A model generated the notes under the pieces. That model made no database searches, had not been told where the DNA came from, and worked only from the letters and a program-made list of their open reading frames with translations. The position numbers and the translations under genes are program-made. A stretch of 64,000 nucleotides of DNA from Diorhabda sublineata. Lineage: Eukaryota; Arthropoda; Insecta; Coleoptera; Chrysomelidae. Shown piece by piece: positions 57,537 to 64,000 of this stretch (position 1 is the stretch's first letter; each line of letters begins with the position of its first letter). Location: positions 16,694,125-16,758,124 of the forward strand of contig NC_079475.1 of the NCBI RefSeq assembly GCF_026230105.1, given 5' to 3'.

Positions 57537-59625
57537 TTTTCATATCCTCTATCGACTGACGTGCGTTGGAATTATAATTTCCCTTTAATGGGTACATATC
57601 AGGAGAATATGGTGGTTGTCCAATGAGATTCATAGATATTCAGATTCAATTTGTTTATTGTGAACAAATGATCATTGAGAATAGAATTGATAAATTCGTA
57701 AAGCTGGAAAATTTCAGCATCACTCACTTATAGAGTAATTTGAAATCACCAAATCCTTTCCTTTATTTGTTGAAATGAACATTTAGCAAGCACATTTCCA
57801 GTCACAAACTACAATATCTGCGGAAATATTTTTTTATCCTCTATCCACCGACAATCGGTGCATTGAAGTTATAATTTCCCTTTAATGGGTACATATCAGG
57901 AGAATATGGTGGTTGTCCAATGAGATTCATAGATATTCAGATTCAATTTGTTTATTGTGAACAAATGATCATTGAGAATAGAATTGATAAATTCGTAAAG
58001 CTGGAAAATTTCAGCATCACTCACTTATAGAGTAATTTGAAATCACCAAATCCTTTCCTTTATTTGTTGAAATGAACATTTAGCAAGCACATTTCCAGTC
58101 ACAGACTACAATATCTGCGGAAATATTTTTTTATCCTCTATCCACCGACAATCGGTGCATTAAAGTTATAATTTCCCTTTAATGGGTACATATCAGGAGA
58201 ATATGGTGGTTGTCCAATGAGATTCATAGATATTCAGATTCAATTTGTTTATTGTGAACAAATGATCATTGAGAATAGAATTGATAAATTCGTAAAGCTG
58301 GAAAATTTCAGCATCACTCACTTATAGAGTAATTTGAAATCACCAAATCCTTTCCTTTATTTGTTGAAATGAACATTTAGCAAGCACATTTCCAGTCACA
58401 GACTACAATATCTGCGGAAATATTTTTTTATCCTCTATCCACCGACAATCGGTGCATTAAAGTTATAATTTCCCTTTAATGGGTACATATCAGGAGAATA
58501 TGGTGGTTGTCCAATGAGATTCATAGATATTCAGATTCAATTTGTTTATTGTGAACAAATGATCATTGAGAATAGAATTGATAAATTCGTAAAGCTGGAA
58601 AATTTCAGCATCACTCACTTATAGAGTAATTTGAAATCACCAAATCCTTTCCTTTATTTGTTGAAATGAACATTTAGCAAGCACATTTCCAGTCACAAAC
58701 TACAATATCTGCGGAAATATTTTTTTATCCTCTATCCACCGACAATCGGTGCATTAAAGTTATAATTTCCCTTTAATGGGTACATATCAGGAGATTATGG
58801 TGGTTGTCCAATGAGATTCATAGATATTCAGATTCAATTTGTTTATTGTGAACAAATGATCATTGAGAATAGAATTGATAAATTCGTAAAGCTGGAAAAT
58901 TTCAGCATCACTCACTTATAGAGTAATTTGGAATCACCAAATCCTTTCCTTTATTTGTTGAAATGAACATTTAGCAAGCACATTTCCAGTCACAGACTAC
59001 AATATCTGCGGCAATATTTTTTTTATCCTCTATCGACTGACAATCGGTGCGTTGAAGTTATAATTTCCCTTTAATGGGTACATATCAGGAGAATATGGTG
59101 GTTGTCCAATGAGATTCATAGATATTCAGATTCAATTTGTTTATTGTGAACAAATGATCATTGAGAATAGAATTGATAAATTCGTAAAGCTGGAAAATTT
59201 CAGCATCACTCACTTATAGAGTAATTTGGAATCACCAAATCCTTTCCTTTATTTGTTGAAACGAACATTTAGCAAGCACATTTCCAGTCACTAACTACAA
59301 TATCTGCGGCAATATTTTTTTTATCCTCTATCGACTGACAATCGGTGCGTTGAAGTTATAATTTCCCTTTAATGGGTACATATCAGGAAAATATGGTGGT
59401 TGTCCAATGAGATTTATAGATATTCAGATTCAATTTGATGATTGTGGACAAATAATCATTGAGAATAGACTCAATTGTTTGGTTACGCTGGGAAATTTTA
59501 GCATCTACACCCAAGTCCTTTCCTTTCTTTGTTGAAATGAACACTTAGCACGCTTGTTTTCAGTCACCGACTCCAATATCTGTATCATCATTTTTTTATA
59601 TTCTCTTTCGACTGATCATCAGTTG
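57537..59625 (+). repeat. Satellite array, about seven units of 297-298 bp
   Basis: The anchor CCCTTTAATGGGTACATATC occurs at 57581, 57878, 58175, 58472, 58769, 59067 and 59365, giving periods of 297, 297, 297, 297, 298 and 298 bp. The first six units are nearly identical. Interior units 2-5 share CCACCGACAATCGGTGCATT, whereas edge units read CGACTGAC, a homogenised-centre pattern. The seventh unit (59365 on) diverges increasingly, and a partial eighth (GTCCAATGAGATTTATAG near 59625) decays out. Each unit contains the small palindrome CCGACAATCGG. On the minus strand each unit encodes GQPPYSPDMYP, resembling the mariner catalytic block. Confidence 0.96.
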
Positions 59626-60820
59626 TCCAATGAGATTTATAGTTATTTCTAATCGCCGAGTCTTTTTTATTGTTGAATAGAATTTTCATAAATCACACTA
59701 ACCAGAAACCGACTTTCAATATCTAAAGCAAATTCTTCTATATTGTCTCCGAATCATACGATTTTTTTATTATTTGTTTCGACAGTTTCAGGATCAAATA
59801 GAGGAAGGCAGGTTTTTCATCGCAATTGATTTTACTATACATGTTCACACTTTGATTGAACTAATTTCGGAGATAATTTAGATTATCTTCTATCAAATCT
59901 ATAATAAAGTTATTTCTAAAGTATCAGAAAAATTTTTAAATAATTAACTTATGTTCCTACAATATGGTAGGCGGTTTGTAACATCACGCGTTTTTATACT
60001 TCGCTTCCCATGAAAGTTTCAAGTGCTCGCTACTAAACCGGTATTTGACTATCCTTTCAGTTAAAATGGGGGATAAGCGTATCCAGAGGGAAAACGATAT
60101 TTAAAATGTTTCTTTTATAGGTCAAATACGGATGGTTATAAAGGATTTCGTGATCCATCTCAGTCGCATACAACTGATCCACATGGATCAGAACAATTTT
60201 ATTGCCTATTGTGAAATATAAAGGGAAAATATAATTCCCATTGTTTCGCGATTTCATGAAGGCATATGATAATACGTGAGTTATTATATCGTTTAAAAGG
60301 ATTCCTTTATGAAGACAGGTGGTATTATTTAATCTCATAATAGACAATGTTAACTTTCGAAACTTTCTAATTCATTCAAGGCAGAGAATAACGACAAAAG
60401 AGATTTTTGAAACAATTGACCATGGAGTTGAAACGCTAAGGTTTGAATATCGTGTCTATTATTTCATTCTAGTGCTACTATTTCATTCAGTTCAGCTACT
60501 GAATGCAGAATCTTTTTCGTTTCCATTGACAAATCTTTTCCATTCATTCTTTATGGTAATCATCTTGCTTGGAAATTATTTAAAATTTCAATTGATATGT
60601 CAACTAGTTTCGAAAAACTTCAGTTCTCTCTTAGCAAAAACTCTTAACTAGTCTCATCACTAGTTATGGACCGTAATTAGGGGGCGACTTTGAGTTTGAA
60701 GGGCGAATTTGATAGCTGTCCTCACCCGAAAGGTATAATGTCGTCATTAAGCCGCCATTTATTTTAAAATTTCGTTTGACCGTTCATTCGGCAGTTGCAC
60801 GCCTACGGAAGTAGTGGTTA
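59626..60820. other. AT-rich intergenic DNA
   Basis: A 110-codon plus frame (60319-60651) and a 96-codon minus frame (60057-60347) are open but not recognised. 60690-60820 may be the leader of the pogo-like gene. Confidence 0.4.
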
Positions 60821-60824
60821 ATAC

Positions 60825-62570
60825 GTGGAGAGTTTTTTTGTAAGAAAACCGCCCAAAAATCTTCTGGATTTACGAATTCTCGCAAAGGCCTATTTGGATA
60901 GCTTCCGACGAGCTTTAACCAAATTTATGAATAACATTATAGGAAGAGATTGGGCTCTTAACCCTTTAAAACTACATATAACAGAAGCTGCTCAACGTCT
61001 AGCTGGTAATATAAATAAAAGCCGCGCTGCTATCTCCAGGAAAACGTTACAAATTTATTTTACAAACCTGCAGCAGACATGGATGGGGTGAGGCCCAAAA
61101 ATACTTTTAATTATGATGAAACAAACGTCGACGATGATTCTGGAAAAGGCCGTGCCACATATCGAAGGGAAAAAAGTTTCAAATCTTTTTAAAAGCAACA
61201 CTTTAGCATTTATCAGTTTCATTATACCACTACAAAAATGCCGATACCAATAAAAGACCTCTTATTATGTTTTATTGTCACACACATCAACATCAAAAAG
61301 ACCAAAACCATTATTATCTCCAAAACATCCACCCATGTCTAGAAATTTAAATATCTGGAGTATTGGATAACAAAAGATATGGACCCAGATATAGAAATAA
61401 GATCAAGCATCGAGCAAGCAAGAAATATCTTTCTAAAAATGAGACAATTGTTTACATCTCGAGCACTCGACCTTAAAATCTGGTACCGGATGGTGAAATG
61501 CTATTATTATACGGAACGGAGGCTTGGACCTTTAAGGTGAACTCACTAAGGCGTTTAGGGAACTTATAGAATTAATAAGAACTTGAAAAACCTCGTATCT
61601 GCGACACATATATAGAAGAGGGCATCCAAAAAAGAAGATGTTATATATAAGAGCGAACACCTTTACAATACATGGAAAAAAGAAGGAATTAAAGGATACC
61701 CATGTAGTGACAAGCCGTGTTGTGCAACTGGATGCAGATTTAATAGAACGGATGGATAGACACAAATACGTTTCAAGGATTGTTTTGAAACTTGCTTCAT
61801 GCCGCATGCGCGAAGATTAGAAAAACGTAATGTGCAAATTGGTGACAATTTAGTGTCACATTTTAGTGAATCCATAGTTAGCTCATGCTAATATTTGTTT
61901 CGTTTGTCTTGTGCTACATTCGACCCTTATATGTCAACCGTTGGACGTTTTTAAGTCATGGACCCAGCTCCGCCACAAACCAATATCAAGCCAGGATATC
62001 AAGAAGGATCTGCAATGAAGCAAAATCTGATTAACGGTTTCTATGCATGTAGTATACACCCATCCGACCCCATGAATGTCCTCGATAAAATCCCAGGCAC
62101 ATTAGAGAACGAAAACCATAACTATCCAAGGCCTATCGTTGAAGATGTTCTTTAAGAATTACTACGGAAAAATCGTTTTGGCGGCCAAAACACTCAAATA
62201 ATCCAACGAAAAAGCCGGTAAAAACTGTTGCTACCATTGATAGCAGCAGTTCAGATGAAGCCGAAGACGCTTTTGACATGTCGGATCTAGATAATATACC
62301 GATACCAATGGTTCAGTTGTAGATAAGGTAGAATATATGTATCCACAAGTTTTAGTACCAGGATGTTTTGTTTTGGTTAATTTTATTGGGGGAAATCAAA
62401 TATCTGTGTGAAATTCAAGAACACTTTTTTTATAAACTGATTATACAGTCTTTGGCTATAAGTCAAAAAACAAAGGAAAAATAACTTTTAAGACAGTGCC
62501 ATTGTCATTTGTGCCTTGCTGCCTCCACCAGCAGATTTTGATGGAAACTCCAGTTTTTAAAGCTAATTTT
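60825..62570 (+). pseudogene. Pogo-like (DDE_1/CENP-B type) transposase pseudogene, interrupted by RT sequence
   Basis: An ATG at 60825 opens an 88-codon frame: KNLLDLRILAKAYLDS, NNIIGRDWALNPLK, QRLAGNINKSRAAISRKTL, i.e. the CENP-B-like second DNA-binding region. After a frameshift, NTFNYDETNVDDDSGKGRAT carries the first catalytic D (about 61116). RT sequence then intervenes (61280-61620). The gene resumes at about 61630: YKSEHLYNTWKKEGIKGYPC, SDKPCCATGCRFNRT, GWIDTNTFQGLF, HARRLEKRNVQIGDNLVSHF (second D, about 61844), FVCLVLHSTLICQPLDV (third D, about 61944), KQNLINGFYACSIHPSDPMN. The acidic SSDEAEDAFDMSDLDN tail and a FVLVNFIGG-like C-terminal domain follow to about 62560. All three catalytic aspartates are visible. 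An AATAAA lies at 62676. Frameshifts and stops (61790, 61882, 62155) show it is dead. It is a different lineage from the pogo-like relic at 48.7 kb. Confidence 0.85.
61280..61620 (+). pseudogene. Reverse transcriptase C-terminal fragment lodged in the pogo-like gene
   Basis: The frame reads KKTKTIIISKTSTHV, a stop, KFKYLEYWITKDMDPDIEIR, then SSIEQARNIFLKMRQLFTSR, ALDLKIWYRMVKCYYY, and near 61595 KTSYLRHIYR. This is the NxxKTKxMxIS, VxxFKYLGxWITxDxxxxxEIxxRIxxAR, LxLxxRxRxVKCYVWSxLLYGxExWTL, RKxxYxGHIxR sequence of an EN-RT element. It differs in motif detail from the copies at 12-15 and 54-56 kb, so it is another family. It sits between recognisable blocks of the transposase and replaces about 20-40 of its codons. 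Confidence 0.75.
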
Positions 62571-63540
62571 AGGTTTTAATTCTACTTTTTATTATTTTTC
62601 TTTCTATAAAGCGGTATGTTTTTTGTAAATGTATTTTGTGTGCCTTTTGTAATTCTGTGTACTTTATTTTTATTAATAAAAATGCTGAAAAGTAAAATGT
62701 AGTTTAGTCATATCTATGAAATCAAATCAAAATATGCTATATCAAAAAAGCTACAACGAAACGAAGAGAATATGATCAGTAGGTACATGTTAAGTGCAGT
62801 TTAAACATATTTGCAAGGGGTTATCAAAGACGCCTCATATCGCGTATGAAGATTTTTTGAAATGTTTGTTTTCTAAGAAAAGATTCATACTTTACCTATA
62901 TCTCCATCATTAGCCATTTTTCAATTTAAACTGCGTATAAAAAACAAACCAGATATTGATAAAATTAACTTTACAATGATCAACATATTATTTTGGAATA
63001 TCTTCAATGAACTGATCTTAACATGAATCTGAAAAGCGGGCAGTATAATATATAACTTAACTGCTCGAAAACACTCAATGACGGATACCTTCCAAGACGA
63101 CGCGATTTTCTCTAAAAAGTCAAAAGTTAACGCAATGATACACTAAGCTAATCAGTGATTCATTGAAAGTGATTCAAATATTTTTTCATCCCAAAAATCG
63201 AAAAAAAACTACGTACTCGTAATCTATTGCTTACAGAGTAGGAAAAAGTAATTTTCGTGAGAAATTCCAATTGTAGCCATAACTAAATAAGAGTTCAGAG
63301 AGAGAAAAAGGCTTGTCAAAAAACTGTTACAATTTGTAGACAAAATTTTGTGAAAACTAAATAAAAAAACATAAAAATAACTAAATAAATTTGAAACAAA
63401 TAAAATAAAATTTCAAAATACACAATAAAACCACAATGAGTAACAAAACAAATTATAGCGGAATGCCGAAAAAGATGATATCGATTTGATGTCAATTGGC
63501 AAGTGATTGTGCATTTTTTGCATTGTAAAATATTTAGCCC
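62571..63540. other. AT-rich intergenic DNA
   Basis: Probably includes the 3' flank of the pogo-like element; terminal repeats were not found. Nothing coding. Confidence 0.45.
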
Positions 63541-64000
63541 TTAACTAATTCTGAACTTGGAGTAGGTAGATAGATACCCTTGCAACGATCTTTCTGAAAT
63601 TGGAGAAGCGTGTTCACGAATTAGACAAACGGATTCAAAGATGAAGAAGGAAAGAGAAGTCAGAATTTTTAATTTTTGAAAGAAGTCCTTGCAGTTGATT
63701 CCGAGTAAATATCTAACAGCTCTCTTTTGTAGTTTGAAGATGAGACACACCACACGTACTCCAGAAGGGAATGGCATATTGGAGGCTCAATAAGAGCATA
63801 ATAGACTGTTTTGAAATTGGAGAAGCGTGCTTACGAATTAGTTAAACGAATTCTAAGATAAATAAAAAAGAAAGAGTCAAAGCTTTTAATCTTTTGAACA
63901 AATCCCTGCTGTGAGCCCTGCTGTTTAGTCCGAGTAAAGATCTAACAGCTCCCTTTTGTAGTTTGAAAATTCGCTCAAATTGAGTCGCACCACGCGTACC
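63541..64000 (-). pseudogene. Non-LTR RT C-terminal region, tandemly duplicated, cut by window edge
   Basis: Two units about 217 bp apart read on the minus strand. The upstream unit (64000-63810) gives TQFERIFKLQKGAVRSLLGL, NSRAHSRDLFKRLKALTLSF and LFILEFV. The downstream unit (63790-63541) gives CLIFKLQKRAVRYLLGINCK, DFFQKLKILTSLSFFIFESV and CLIREHASP. The order LQKRAVRxLxGxxxxxxCRxxFKxLxILTLPxLFIxExxxFIRxN is the domain after the RT palm in Jockey/CR1-like non-LTR retrotransposons, which occurs once per element. Here it is doubled, by tandem duplication or by two insertions of the same family. The rest of the element, if any, lies beyond base 64000. Confidence 0.75.

Noticed and set aside
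57537..59625. CRISPR-like or regulatory array
   Set aside because: The units are contiguous 297-298-bp tandem copies without unique spacers, in an insect-type genome; this is a satellite.

Overview
The window reads as intergenic DNA from an insect nuclear genome. It is strongly AT-rich, no open frame exceeds about 150 codons, and I found no supported host gene, tRNA gene or rRNA. What can be recognised is almost entirely decayed transposable elements. Interstitial TTAGG repeats (the ancestral insect telomere unit) and the mix of mariner, Merlin, Harbinger/ISL2EU-like, pogo-like, piggyBac-like, Crypton-like and non-LTR relics fit an insect. The sequence does not fix the order; beetle or hemipteran are guesses.

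Layout. 0.2-9.3 kb: an RNase H tail and an RT tail of non-LTR retrotransposons, a Harbinger-like relic, two opposed mariner relics and a small MITE. 10-18 kb: a Merlin transposase, then two copies of one endonuclease-reverse transcriptase (EN-RT) retrotransposon family, with related tandem repeats nearby. 19-34 kb: mariner-like fragments, a Jockey-type tail, two RT fragments carrying the YADD-type motif, and one full-length dead mariner with both terminal repeats. 34-47 kb: a tRNA-derived SINE, a Crypton-like tyrosine recombinase, more Tc1/mariner relics, three foldback elements (one built around TTAGG repeats), a DDE transposase with a SWIM zinc finger, and a fragment of a repeated arthropod protein family. 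48-56 kb: a pogo-like gene split by a 1.35-kb piggyBac-like insertion, three mariners (two of them an inverted pair) and a third EN-RT copy. 57.5-59.6 kb: a satellite of about seven 297-298-bp units. 60.8-64 kb: a second pogo-like transposase interrupted by a piece of reverse transcriptase, and a tandemly duplicated RT tail at the window edge.

Nothing here forms a working pathway. Its value is as a record of nested insertions: at least thirteen IS630-Tc1-mariner relics from several subfamilies, two pogo-like genes each broken by another element, and foldback elements with differing cores. All family names come from motif recognition by eye; no database search was run.
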